From Argentina anserina (lineage: Eukaryota; Streptophyta; Magnoliopsida; Rosales; Rosaceae), in the NCBI RefSeq assembly GCF_933775445.1, contig NC_065873.1, positions 3,472,001-3,536,000 on the forward strand: a stretch of DNA of 64,000 nucleotides. Reading direction: 5' to 3'. Position numbers and translations under genes: made by a program. The notes beneath the pieces are model-generated. The model saw only the letters and a program-made list of their open reading frames with translations, ran no database searches and was not told the origin of the DNA. Below are positions 24,601-35,400 of this stretch, in pieces (the stretch's first letter is position 1; each line of letters starts with the position of its first letter).

Positions 24601-25300
24601 TCAGTGTGAGTAAAATCAGTGTGAAAGTTCTTTTTGTTAGTAGTGTGAGAGTGAGAGCTCTAAGGAATCCATGGCAGTGAATTCTGTACCTACCCCGTCG
24701 TTCACTCCATGTGTAGCTCTAGGATTTTCTCCTGGAACAGCGCTGAGAAATGAACCTGAGGTAGTGCCTTCTTCTGGCTCCCTTCTTCAAGTCAGAGTGG
24801 TGAATGCAATGGTGGCAGTCCCTCCTGTTATTGAAACTGAATTTCCCGGCAAGTAGGGTAAGTCTTGCTTTGATTTTACTTCGATACCCAAGGAAGTTCC
24901 ATAGGTGAGGATTATGAAACGTAGGGCTACCAAGGATCCTCGTTGTCCTTGGAAGAAATATATCCAATCAGTGAGGGGATGATGATTCTCTAATTATTGT
25001 GGTGCAACATAAAGATGGCACTCATTGCATCTTGCCATAGAAGAAGAAATTGGGATGCCCGAAAGGTAGCAAGAATAAGCCGAAGGCTGAGACATCGGAG
25101 TCAGCGACTTCTGTTGAAAAGACTCGAAAGAAGAAGAAGAAGAAGAAAGCTTGGGGGTCTGTTACTGCAAAGGATCATGAACCAGGAATGGGTCCAGAAG
25201 ATTTGGAGATGGTGAGTACTCTCTTTGTTAAGGAATTACCAGCGGGTGAAAAGATCGGGGAGGAGCATCCTGCTGCTTCCCAACTAACTTGTCCGGTCAA
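21660..25300 (+). pseudogene. DUF4283/zinc-knuckle protein relic (LINE ORF1-like), split by CACTA element
   Basis: Left part 21660-22022 reads as a DUF4283-type fold end followed by a zinc-knuckle segment (FCRACGLFM-x-DAMGC), with an in-frame stop just before it and a frameshift in a T run near 21995. Right part 24646-25300 continues with a Ser-rich region (ESESSKESM) and an AT-hook-like GCPKGSKNKPK motif followed by a Lys run. Removing the CACTA insertion and one target copy joins the two parts in a shared reading frame. Such proteins are common in plant genomes as non-LTR retrotransposon ORF1 or derived genes. Here it is broken, with several stops, so not functional. Confidence 0.6.
22023..24645. 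mobile_element. Non-autonomous CACTA (En/Spm-like) DNA transposon
   Basis: Terminal inverted repeats of about 35 bp begin CACTACTAGCAAAAAGAAC (22023-22057) and CACTACTAACAAAAAGAAC on the other strand (24645-24611), nearly identical. A 3-bp target duplication TGA flanks it (22020-22022 and 24646-24648), the length expected for CACTA elements. Subterminal regions carry many ACACTGA/TCAGTGT repeats (22040-22350 and 24360-24610), the usual transposase binding sites. The 2.6-kb interior has no transposase domain, so it needs a partner element to move. Confidence 0.93.
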
Positions 25301-26600
25301 AGTGTTTAGGATGCTTAGTTGTATCATTTATTCAATCTTAATTCACAAAAATTTAATTTATAATTTATAATTAACTTAATTCACAACACCCCAGCAGCGT
25401 TTTTTTTTCCTTAGTAAACAGTTTGCAGCAATATCGAATTAGTGCTAAGCTATCTGCCAATCTATACTAGTCTAGCTAACGTTGAACCGAGCACAAAGCT
25501 GAACCAGCGTGGCAGCGTTTATTTCAATAATTGAGTTTACATTTACATGGGCTTCAATAATTTCAAACCGCAGAACCTAATTATTTTACAACTCTAGAAA
25601 CAAAACCCAGTCAAAGCCTGTCAAGTGTCAAATTAGACATCATATATACGTGGATTAAATGTGGTCAGCAAATAATTCGAAGGAGCAGTGCCAATGAGTG
25701 ACCTTGACCACCATCATTATTCATCAAAACCTTATTCTACGAATTCATTAATAAGGTTTTTCCTTTTTTTTCTATTTAAAGAAATGAGGTTAGTACTGCA
25801 GCTCCTCAATCCTCATAATACATGGGAATCATCCGGAATTGCAATAACTATATAGAGTACATGTCTAGATAACAAGACGCTTCAAGTAAGATCTATTCTT
25901 CATTTAGCATGATAGAAATTTCATTTAGTATAATAGAACTAGAAATTTCCTATACCATCAAAGTACCGATGAGTTTGTTATATATGAGCAGTCATGCTTA
26001 TATGAACGGACGGATAAAGAGAATTTATACTTGATTTATTTATTTTTATTTTTTTGTCCATCATAAAAATTATTATAATTTTGAGAGACATTTGGTCTTC
26101 ACGCTAATGCAGTACTTCAACAATTAGAGCAACTTAGGAAAATTTTCCCTTTTTCGTGAATGAGAATATCAAATGTATAGTCAAAAATAGAAAGAGGAAC
26201 CTCACCATGAGATGCTCTTCTAGTCCCTTATCCCCCAAAATTCCACTCTGATCACTAGCTAGTGTCACAATCACCAAGTGATTCCCATTTCACCCAATGA
26301 CCATAAAGATTCCACATACAACTTTCCAATGGTATCATCTCAAGTATGTCACCAATTTATCAAGGAAAAAAAACAGAAAAAAAAATCACTTCAGTAACTC
26401 AATTATCTATCTTTTAATCATCTGCTTCTAAACAAAAAAAATCTTACATACAAAGATTACACAAAAATTACATCATATCTATATACCAAAATCTACCACC
26501 TCAATTCTTCTTCCCTTCGGGTTTTCCACTTTTCCTTTTCTTAAACCTAAAAATTATGATAATTTAGATTACTAAAGAAGAAATGAAAAATAGGAGGAGA
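25301..26600. other. Intergenic, 3' side of the U-box gene
   Basis: No coding signal. AT-rich with short homopolymers; the segment 26380-26600 should hold the 3' UTR of the U-box gene (minus strand), but I cannot place a polyadenylation site. Confidence 0.5.
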
Positions 26601-26609
26601 AAAAAGAAA

Positions 26610-27857
26610 CTACCAAACGACGTCGCTGCGAACAAAGTCATCAGAATTTCCGACAGAATCTTCTGGCCACGAATCCCGAAGAAGCTTGAGCAGAAGTTGC
26701 GCCTTCCGCTTGGCCCGGTCCGTGCAATCACTCTGCACCAGCAGTAACAGCTGCGTCATTATCCCCGCCGCCACGGCGTCGTTTTGGCTCTGCTCCGACT
26801 CCGAGCACAATGACAACAGTGCCCCCGCCGCGTACTCCGTGGCCCTGTCCGAGATCTTCAGTATCGTCTTCACCAGCAGCGGCACAGTCAGCGCGTGCGC
26901 CGTGAACGCCGCGCACCCCTCCGGGATCCGGCACAGCAGCTCTATCGTGGCCAGCGCCCTCTCCGAGTCGCATTTCTCGAACTCCGCCAGCGTGTCGATC
27001 AGCGTCTCCGGCGCTCCGGCCGCCACGGCCTTGTCCCGCGTCTGCTTCACCAAACACAACGCAAACAGTGTTTTGATCCCGACTTTTAATGCCCGAGGAT
27101 GGGATAATGGGTTGCGGAGGATTTCAATCACGCCGTGGTGGATATCATCGACATTACTTATCTGCGCTCGGAGCTCCGCCGTCCGCGATCCAGCTAATAG
27201 ATTCTCAATCAACGCGGCCGAGTTGACTCGGACCTCCATCGAATTATGGAACATGAGCCGGGCCAGGAACCCGACCCGGTCCGGGTCCGACGCCACTGCC
27301 ACGCAGTCCGACTCGGCCAGCGGCAGCATTACCAGAAGCGCCAGCGCCTCGCGGTTAAGCTCCGAGTCGGGGCCGGAGTCGGCGAAGACGATGTTGACTA
27401 GGATTTCCCGCGCGTTAATGTGGGAGGAGATGACAGACCTGTTCTTATCCAAATCGCGAGCCAGTCCTCTCAGCCGTCGCAGCGCGGCGAGCCGGGTCGG
27501 GTAAGGGTTGGAGTGCGACCCGGCCTGGGACAGCAACGACCGGATCAGAGTCGGGTCGGCGGGCTGCTTCGGTGTCGGGATTCGCTCGACGCCGAAGGAG
27601 CGGTTGGCGACGCACCACTCCTGGATGAGGCGGCGGAGCGTGTGGTTGGGGATGAGTGTGAAGTCGGGGAGTTGGGTACGGGTGACGGGGCAGGTGGTGT
27701 TGCCGGTGGCGACCCAGGACTCGATGCTGTGGCGGTCGTATGTCTGGCCGGTGCTGATGATAACCGGGTCGCGCATGAGCTCTAAAGAAATCGGACACCG
27801 GAAATGATAGGGAATCTGAACTCCGACTAAATCCAAAGGCTCTAGACTGCCTGGCAT
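26610..27857 (-). CDS. PUB25/26-like: U-box E3 ubiquitin ligase, PUB25/PUB26-like
   Basis: Single exon, 415 aa, ATG at 27857 (MPGSLEPLDL), stop at 26610. U-box at about residues 13-86: IPYHFRCPISLELMRDPVI, TGQTYDRHSIESW, NTTCPVTRTQL, LIPNHTLRRLIQEW; this recruits the E2. Residues ~100-395 form ARM-like helical repeats (leucine/alanine-rich, VNSAALIENLLAG, ALATIELLCRIPEG, EYAAGALLSLC) for substrate binding. Length and lack of other domains match Arabidopsis PUB25/PUB26, cytoplasmic ligases that target the immune kinase BIK1 and the cold regulator MYB15; applying those substrates here is inference. The reading frame is markedly GC-rich compared with its surroundings and gives long antisense open frames that are shadows. 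Confidence 0.95.
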   Translation of the reverse strand: MPGSLEPLDLVGVQIPYHFRCPISLELMRDPVIISTGQTYDRHSIESWVATGNTTCPVTRTQLPDFTLIPNHTLRRLIQEWCVANRSFGVERIPTPKQPADPTLIRSLLSQAGSHSNPYPTRLAALRRLRGLARDLDKNRSVISSHINAREILVNIVFADSGPDSELNREALALLVMLPLAESDCVAVASDPDRVGFLARLMFHNSMEVRVNSAALIENLLAGSRTAELRAQISNVDDIHHGVIEILRNPLSHPRALKVGIKTLFALCLVKQTRDKAVAAGAPETLIDTLAEFEKCDSERALATIELLCRIPEGCAAFTAHALTVPLLVKTILKISDRATEYAAGALLSLCSESEQSQNDAVAAGIMTQLLLLVQSDCTDRAKRKAQLLLKLLRDSWPEDSVGNSDDFVRSDVVW

Positions 27858-27951
27858 GGTGGGGCGGTGGTGGTGCTAATAACAATAAACGGGTTAAAAG
27901 GGGGGGTTGTGGAAATGGTGGGGAGGTTTAGTTATGGTGAGGTTTGGGTGG

Positions 27952-27962
27952 TTTTTATATTA
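27952..27962 (-). promoter_or_regulatory. Probable TATA box of the U-box gene
   Basis: The minus strand reads TAATATAAAAA about 95-105 bases upstream of the ATG. With a start site ~30 bases downstream this gives a 5' UTR of roughly 65 bases. Position and sequence only; not tested. Confidence 0.45.
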
Positions 27963-29214
27963 GAGGAAGGAATGGAACAGAGAGACATACCCAACGGGGG
28001 ATACATAGAAGGAGAGTGGACTCATCTGACTTGGTTTGGCCACACGTGTGGGCGTGGTGGTGCCATTTTTAACTAGAGTGGGGTTTATTTATTTATTTTT
28101 GTGTTAAGGTTAATTGGTTAAGTTGTGGTCAAACTGAGAGGTTGGACAGGGACCCGCACCCAACTGAGCTTCTCATTCTGAAATCTTACTCATGTCTGTG
28201 TACATCATGAAATTGTGTTAACGTGACTCGCTCCTCCACCGTTTGTCTACCCACGGCAACTGTTTTGAGAGATTGATTGAGAAACCCGCATCCTTCGTTC
28301 ATTTCATCATGGGTGAGGTGGGTAGTGGTCTTTGCACTCAAGTCCTTCTTCTATTGAAATCTTCATAACGCAATCTCGGTAAAGTTAGTATTATGTACAC
28401 GAAACCCATGCCCGTCTTGAGAGGTCTCTTGAGTAATACGGATAGTCAGATTATATGTATGACGTTACGTACATATATACTGGTGATGCGTTGTGCATTT
28501 AGTTGGGATGTTCAAATTTACATAAAGTAGTAATCGTTCATAGTGTTGAATAACTGTTCAAATTACAACTTACTTGCTCATGAACTGTATTTCCATGTTC
28601 CTTCCTAAGTTGCCAAGGACCACTTATGATTTCACATCCACCTTGTTTTGACATAAAGCATTAATAGGAAAGCGATTTTACACAAGACATCAACTCATGT
28701 CTCTTTGTTTTATACAACCTTTTAATCTTTATATCAATGGGTTGAACAGTAAAGAAGTTCTAAAGTAAAGGGAGTAACCATAGTCAAAAAGATAAACCGG
28801 CCATCTTACCATCTTATTTCTAAAGTTGAGATAATGCAAGTAGACGTGTAAATACTGTATTAAGCAGTGAAATACTGTATGACTTTAAAATCAAATAATA
28901 ATGAGTATAGGTAAGAGATATATAAATAACATAATATGCTAACGAGATGAGATAATATTTTTAAGATTTTCGGGTTGAATTAATTAATTCGTGTAGGAGA
29001 TGATGTCAAGAATACTTTCTCTTCTCGGCCGAGGACCATGTACTTTGTTCCAAGTCTAAATCTAGGCAATTTCTGATCCTGGCCAAACAAAACTGGAAAG
29101 GGTTAAAAATGAAAAAACAATAAAAATACAAGGACATGGAAGGAAAATAATAAAAAGGATAGGAGATCAATTAGGTTTGAATTGTGTGGTATTCAACGGT
29201 CAAAGATGATCAGA

Positions 29215-29218
<4 letters not shown>
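27963..29218. other. Intergenic between U-box gene and copia element
   Basis: No gene found. Contains upstream sequence of the U-box gene (including CACACGTGTG near 28042, a G-box-like palindrome) and AT-rich DNA. Confidence 0.5.

Positions 29219-29271
<53 letters not shown>
29219..29271 (+). repeat. (GA)n microsatellite, ~26 units
   Basis: Uninterrupted GA run of 53 bases followed by GTGTGACCGAGG. Second perfect GA run in the window. Confidence 0.95.
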
Positions 29272-29273
<2 letters not shown>

Positions 29274-29936
29274 TGACCGAGGGAGAAAGGAATTGCGGGT
29301 CCAGGTTGTCTAAGAGTGCCCGCCAAAAATGTGAGGGTGTGGATAATGATCTTGATTATATGTGGGACCCGTAGGACGGGGTTGTGTCTACCTTAACATA
29401 ATTCGGTTAATTCCTGCCCTCACTCGTATACATGAACAGAGAGCATCACAGTGGCGCTGGCAATCGGATCTACAACACTGTTCTGTACTGCACTGCACCA
29501 CACGCCATGCCAGGCCGGCAGTTCCTTGCTCTGCCCATTTTGTACTCAAAGGCAAATCCCCCCCCCCCCGACTTTTCTTTTTTGCCGGAAAACAAGCCGT
29601 GAGGACTTTTTTTCGGCCATGATGTACGGATGTGACTTTTTTTCTTTGTTTCCTCTTGTGGTTCGCTTCCTTATTTTTTTTAAAACAGCAAAACGTTTTG
29701 ATACATTCGCTCATAGACGATTAAAACGAGACATGTTGGCATAGACTTATGCCTAATTATAATCAGTGCTATTAATAATATATTTGGAATTAGATATAGC
29801 GCGAGCCGATCATACATATGGCAAGACAACAGTGCCAATTGCGCAACGAGCCAACACAGGCCTAAATCCGATCGACCAGAGACGCGCTCGCACGCAAGTC
29901 CCAAAGAGGGTCTCAAAGAGCACCCTGAAGAGACAT

Positions 29937-29990
29937 AGTCCCACATCGAGAAATAAGTGTTTTATATACCTCAACTCAGCTATATAAGGT
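29937..29990 (+). promoter_or_regulatory. snRNA-promoter-like USE and TATA pair (tentative)
   Basis: AGTCCCACATCG (29937-29948) matches the plant upstream sequence element of U-snRNA promoters. CTATATAAGG follows after about 32 bases, a spacing typical of RNA polymerase II snRNA genes. No recognised snRNA starts ~30 bases downstream. The motif also occurs in some plant LTRs, so this may be part of a repeat. Confidence 0.3.
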
Positions 29991-30356
29991 TTAACTTTTC
30001 TCCTTATTTACTAAGGAATTAATACTTACCTACCGTTACTCTATCAACATATATACAATGTCTAACTTAGGTATCATAGAGTTGAAGACGCAGACTCTCT
30101 TCTAACGCCACATTGTATCTTACATGACAGGTCAAATGAGAACCAAGTGTTAAGTGCGCAATAGAGATCACACTAAACTAGTAACTAAACGAGATTATCT
30201 CAAGTGTTAAGTGCGCAACAGAGATCAGATTAATCGACGTGCATAATTCATAAACTCATATCTCCCCTTGGTTGTCAAGTTAAGGGTTATACAAGAATCG
30301 ATTTTCAGATAAGGTGAGACTTACACCTATTCTAATTATTTCGTACAATAGCAAGT

Positions 30357-30860
30357 TGTAAATTAAATTACATGATATGAGTACAAAACCAAAGATCATA
30401 TGCATAACAACTAATTGTTAATTTAGTGAATGAGATTAACTTACCATCTTCATGAACGACGACACCGTGATCCATTGTGCCTTAATCCGAAGTCACAAGG
30501 TGCTAGGTAAGGTCTTCTGTTAGTCACTATTCTCTGCTTTCTCAAAGGACAGAAACTCACGCAAATAACTCGTAGTGATAACATGGACGTTTACCATCTA
30601 TATATAGAGAATCTTTAACCTTTAAGAGTCCTTCCATTAAAGACATATTGTAAGTTAAGTAATCTTATTTAGATTCCTGATTCAATATTAATTTGTAGTC
30701 TTGCTTCTAGACTTAAATTAGGATTCTTTACCATAATGATATAATACACGAAATCATTAGGAACTAGATTTGATACTATCTTTGTTTCCATGTAGAAATA
30801 GATTATGACATTAAACATGATAATCATATAATATGTGATATGTCCAAAATTGATCTAACA
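30357..30860 (-). repeat. Copia 3' LTR
   Basis: 504 bp, begins TGTAAATTAAATTACATGAT and ends TTGATCTAACA in window orientation. Contains TATATATAGAG (about 30598-30608 region) that could be core promoter sequence. Paired with 36696-37199. Confidence 0.96.
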
Positions 30861-30871
30861 ATATCCCACTT
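30861..30871 (-). other. Copia polypurine tract
   Basis: Directly inside the 3' LTR the minus strand reads AAGTGGGATAT, a typical copia plus-strand primer. Confidence 0.8.
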
Positions 30872-31460
30872 GGACAATCACTTCCGGTTTATGAAAATCA
30901 AGTTCCTGTAATGTCAGAAACTATACTACCTACTGTAGTGCGCGCCAGAAACAATTGAATCAAAAATCCCATTACAACATGGTCACCTTACAGTTACTTA
31001 TGCAGAACAAGAAACGAGTTACACTTTAACAAAAATGCAGAGTTTCTTTGCTACAACATAAGCTCCTGCAAAATACATATGTCCAAAACCTCAGTATTGA
31101 GATATATATATAATGTGTATTAACAAGTATAGAATATATATACATCAAGTCCTACCGTATGTTCTAAAACCAGAACTTCAAGCAATAAACTGGACACCAA
31201 TGACTTTATAACTTGCTTGAACCATATCATCATGCTAGACATGATTAAAGTCATCTGATATGCACGTATATATACAACTGTAACTTATTTGTGTAAGTTT
31301 TTCAGAAACTAATGTAAAGGTGCAGCATGACATAACAATTCTGAAATACCTGAAGACTTTATTTAAAACAAAGAAAACTGTTATCATAAAGATAATTAAA
31401 ACAAGAACTCGAAACTTGTAAATTTTAGTTTGCTCCTACTGGACTTAGCTCCCACTGACC

Positions 31461-32855
31461 TCAAGCATCTAAGTTAGGCAAAATGTCTATGCTCTCAATG
31501 TGTTTCTTGAACACTTTAACTGGTAATGCTTTTGTGAAAGGATCACCTAGTTGTGAGTTTGTATCTATACTTAGAACCACTAACTCACCCCTTTTAACCC
31601 TCTCCCTAACAATGTAATACTTTAAATCTATATGCTTAGAATTACTAGATCTCTTATTGTTCTTGCAAAAGTACACAACTGCCTCATTGTCACAAAAAAC
31701 TTCCAATTCGTCTTCCACAATGTGACTGAGTACTTGAGTCTGCTGTAGAAAATTCCTTATCCACACCCCTTCACACACTGCTTCATATACTGCTATGTAC
31801 TTAGCTTGCATGGTTGAGGTTGTGATCAATGCATGCTTCATGGTTTTCCAAGCAATAGCTCCTCCTGCTAGCATGTACACGTATTCACAAGTGGACTTCT
31901 TTGAATCAGGGTAATTCCCTGCAAAATCAGAATCTGAAAATCCAATAACCTTCAAATCATTGACTTGTCTGTAAACTAGCATGTGATTCTTTGTCTTCTG
32001 TAGATACCTCAACACCTTTTTCCCTGCAACCCAGTGTTCATAACCTGGATTAGATTGAAACCTTGATAACATCCCAACTACAAAAGCTAAGTCAGGTCTT
32101 GTGCAAACTTGAGCATACATGAGGCTTCCAACTAATCTTGCATAAGGCTTTGACTTCCTATTCTCCTTCTCAGTTTCAGTTTGTGGCTGTTGACCTTTTG
32201 TGAGCTTGTCACCTTTAGACATTGGAACTTCTCCTCCAGAGCACTGTTCCATACTAAATCTCTTCAGAACTTTAGAAATGTAATTTTCTTGAGACAATCC
32301 CAACAGTTTCTATGCTCTATCTCTTTTAATCTCAATCCCTAGTACATATAATGCTGCACCTAGATCTTTCATGTCAAAATTCTTTGACAGAAAGCTTTTG
32401 GTATCTTTTAGCAGTTTTAGATTACTGCTAGCCAAAAGTATATCGTCAACATATAGTACTAGTAATATAAATTGATCTCCGACTGTTTTTAAATAAACAC
32501 ACTCATCAACTAGATTTTCAGTGAAGCCAAAAGAGGAAATCACTGAGTCAAATTTCTTGTACCACTGCCTGGAAGCTTGCTTGAGTCAATAAATTGATTT
32601 TTTTAGCTTGAAGACCAAATTCTCATTCCATGCTTCAATAAATACATCTGGTTGTTTCATGTAGATCACTTCATCAAGCTCTCCATTTTTCTCCATTGAC
32701 TCAATTTCAGATTGTATACCTTCTTGCCACTTCTCTGACTCAACACATTCTGTAGCTTGAACAAAATTTGTTGGATCATTGTCTTCTACACAATCTTCTA
32801 CTATGTCTGCCTCAATTAGATAACTGACAATGTAAGGACAATCCCCCCCCCCCAA
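31461..32855 (-). pseudogene. Copia reverse transcriptase and RNase H, with internal deletion
   Basis: 32586-32855 starts after a frameshift in a G run (about 32848-32857, minus strand). It has the pre-RT segment ESMEKN, which then jumps directly to GELDEVIYMKQP. The intervening RT N-terminal part, including the motif-A LDVKTAF region, is missing (junction near 32681-32690). 32310-32543 carries the intact catalytic LYVDDILLA box. 31461-32303 carries CTRPDLAF, the RNase H SDSDFAG motif, a TSTMQAKYIA stretch (TSTxEAEY in the family, the catalytic Glu replaced by Gln) and a C-terminal HIDLKYYIVRE. TGA stop after KKSIY at about 32586 and TAG near 32310. Confidence 0.93.
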
Positions 32856-34580
32856 ATTTTGCTTTTTTAGCTCTTTCGGATCTTCTAAGCATAGGATTTT
32901 GAGGAAGAGCTGGAATTGGATTATTTTGAGGTTGTGGAATTAGATTAGGGTCTGCTACATGTGCCACTGCAGCAATGGGATGATTCTTAACAACTATATT
33001 TTTTTCTAGGTTGTCAATTTGCATTCCTTGATCAATTTCATGATCATCTGCATCTTGATTTTCTCTAATGATTTTATCTGCTAATTCATTATCAAAAGGT
33101 AATGTATTTGTTAAATCCTCATCCATCACAAGTTCTTCAAAGTCTGAGGATAAATCCTCATAAATTGTATTGTGAATTTTCTCATTTATGAATTTTACTT
33201 GATGAGTTTCAAAAATTATGGGCGAGTGTTTAGCAGAATATAGCTTGTAACCTTTAGATTTATCTGGATAACCTATGAAATAGCAGCTAACAGACTTTTC
33301 ATCAAGCTTGCTCATTTTTGGATTATAAATCCGAGCTTCTGCTTGACAACCCCATACATGACAATGAAAAAGACTTGGTTTTCTACCACACCATAATTCA
33401 AAAGAAGTTTTCTCTATGGCTTTACTTAGTTTTTTGTTGCAAATATAATTTGCAGTTTTTAAAGCCTCTCCCCATAAGAATTTTGGCAACCCAGTAGTAC
33501 ACATCATACACCTAACCATATTTAGAAGGGTTCTATTCTTTCTCTCTGCAACACCATTTCGTTGGGGATTATAGGGTGTTGTATATTGAGCTTTAATTCC
33601 ATGCTCTTGAAGATACAAGGCAAAAGGACCCTTTAGTTGACCTTTTTCTGTATATTTTCTATAAAATTCCCCACCTCTATCTGATCTCACTGTTTTGATC
33701 TTTCTCTCTAGTTGATTCTCTACCTCAGCCTTATAGATTTGAAAAGCTTTAAGTGCCTGTGATTTTTCTAAGAGTAGAGAAACATAACCGTATCTAGAGA
33801 AATCATCAATGAATGTAATGAAATACACGTTTCCACATATAGTTTGGTGTTTAAATGGACCACAGATATCAGTGTGTATGAGTTCCAACAACTCTTTACT
33901 TCTTACTGCAGTCTTTTTCCGTTGTTTGTCATCTTACCCTTAAAACATTCAATACAATCATGAAGGTCTGAAAAGTTTAACTCGTTTAAAATGTTGTTCT
34001 TTACTAATATTTTCAGTCTCTCTTTGGATACATGGTCTAATCTTCTATGCCATAAATATGCAGATTTTTCATTGTTCCTGGTTCTCTTAACACCAGTTAA
34101 GGTGCTAGTACTTTTAGTGTAATTTGTTTCAATAAAAGAAATATCTTGTTGAGATATTGAAAAATTTAACTTTATATGATCATCCAATATCACACCAGAA
34201 CCAATTTGCTCTTTATTTCGAAAAATAAGAATTCCTTTATTTTCAATCAAAAAACTACATCCAGCTTTAACCAATTGAGAAACTAAAACTAAATTCCTTC
34301 TCATGGAAGGTACATAATAAACGTTAATTCAAAGCTAGAAATTTTCCAGATCCTAAATCAAGCCTAAGACATCCTGCATCTTTTACTGCCACCTTCATCC
34401 CGTTTCCAACACACAAGCTAACATCCTCACTTCTTGGAGTTCTGGTCTTTTTGAACCCCTGTAAGGAATTAGTTATGTGAATAGATGACCCGGAATCAAT
34501 CCACCAAGATTGTGGATTGACATTAACAAGATTAACTTCTAAAGAAAAAACTGTATTAGAAATAATCTTACCCTTTTTAG
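32812..34580 (-). pseudogene. Copia protease, GAG-pre-integrase and integrase
   Basis: Protease: WWIDSGSSIHI near 34480-34510, keeping the D-S-G active site. A one-base frameshift near 34325 leads to 33903-34304, holding RRNLVLVSQL and the integrase zinc site (YLWHRRLDHVS and IDCIECFKGKM-like, H-H-C-C). A second one-base frameshift near 33920 leads to 32812-33891, the integrase core: HTDICGPF (first Asp), FSRYGYV, RSDRGGEF (second Asp), YTTPYNPQRNGVAERKN (Glu). The catalytic triad is intact. The C-terminus runs into the G-run frameshift after ERAKKAKF. Inserts cDNA in active elements. Confidence 0.92.
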
Positions 34581-34584
34581 CTAG

Positions 34585-35400
34585 TCAAGCCTTATAGCCA
34601 GTACAATCCTTTTTCATGTGACATACTTTCTTACAAAAGTAGCACTTGAATCTGAATGGTTTGTTATCCTTTGGCCATGTAGTTGCTGATGTCTTAGAGA
34701 TGATCTTGTTAGGCTTAAGCTTGTTCTGTTGTGGATGTGACTTCCTTTTCTTAGGCTTTTCAAGCAGGTAAATAGTTGGGGTTTGCTTCTTAGTCCTCTC
34801 CTTCTCATCAGAACAAATGACTATTAGTTCATCTAGAGTCCAGTTTTCCTTTTGAGCATTATAGCTAGTCCTGAGATGGTCAAAACTGCTTGGGAGTGTG
34901 TCCAGTGCATGATGCACCAGCAAGGTGTCTTGTACTCCCATCATCATCTCTTTAAGCCTATTGTTAATATTAATCAACTTTAATAAATGTTCTCTGACTC
35001 CTCCAGTTCCTGAGTATTGCAGGCTATGATATTCTTTGTTTAGCCTAGCTATCTCAGCTTTCTCACTCTCCATGAACTTAGCTGACACGGCCTCCAGAAC
35101 ATCAGTAGCAAATTCCGGCTCAGCCACGCATCCTCTAATGCTTTTGGACATAGACTGCCTAATAACATTCTTAGCCATCATGTTTGAATGCATCCACTTC
35201 TTATAGTTAGCTTTGACTGTGGTTTTATCATCTTCTGCTGGGGTTTCAGGTCTATCCTCTTGAAAACAATAGTCTATCTTATCATTCATGGTGATATAGG
35301 TTTCTACATAATCCTTTCAAGCTCTAAAGTTTGACCGAGTAAGCATTAAAACATTGTTGAAGGTGAGGTAGGTGCTACCTAAAGAGCAAAAGAAAATTTT
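34585..35400 (-). pseudogene. Copia gag with early stop
   Basis: The open frame 34585-35289 encodes the UBN2-type gag core (YKKWMHSNMMAKNVIRQSM, EYHSLQYSG, HHALDTLPSSFDHLR) and a zinc knuckle CYFCKKVCHMKKDC whose expected G-H has become V-C-H. The true start lies upstream: the same frame continues beyond a TGA at 35319-35317, where the family has Trp, towards about 35400. A second TGA at 34587-34585, also at a Trp position, ends it before the protease. Gag forms the virus-like particle. Confidence 0.85.

Noticed and set aside
26686..27504. 272-codon open frame antisense to the U-box gene
   Set aside because: Shadow of a GC-rich coding region; no domain and the sense strand encodes a clear U-box protein.
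29388..29744. Overlapping open frames around a C homopolymer
   Set aside because: No domain; depend on a C run and differ in all frames.
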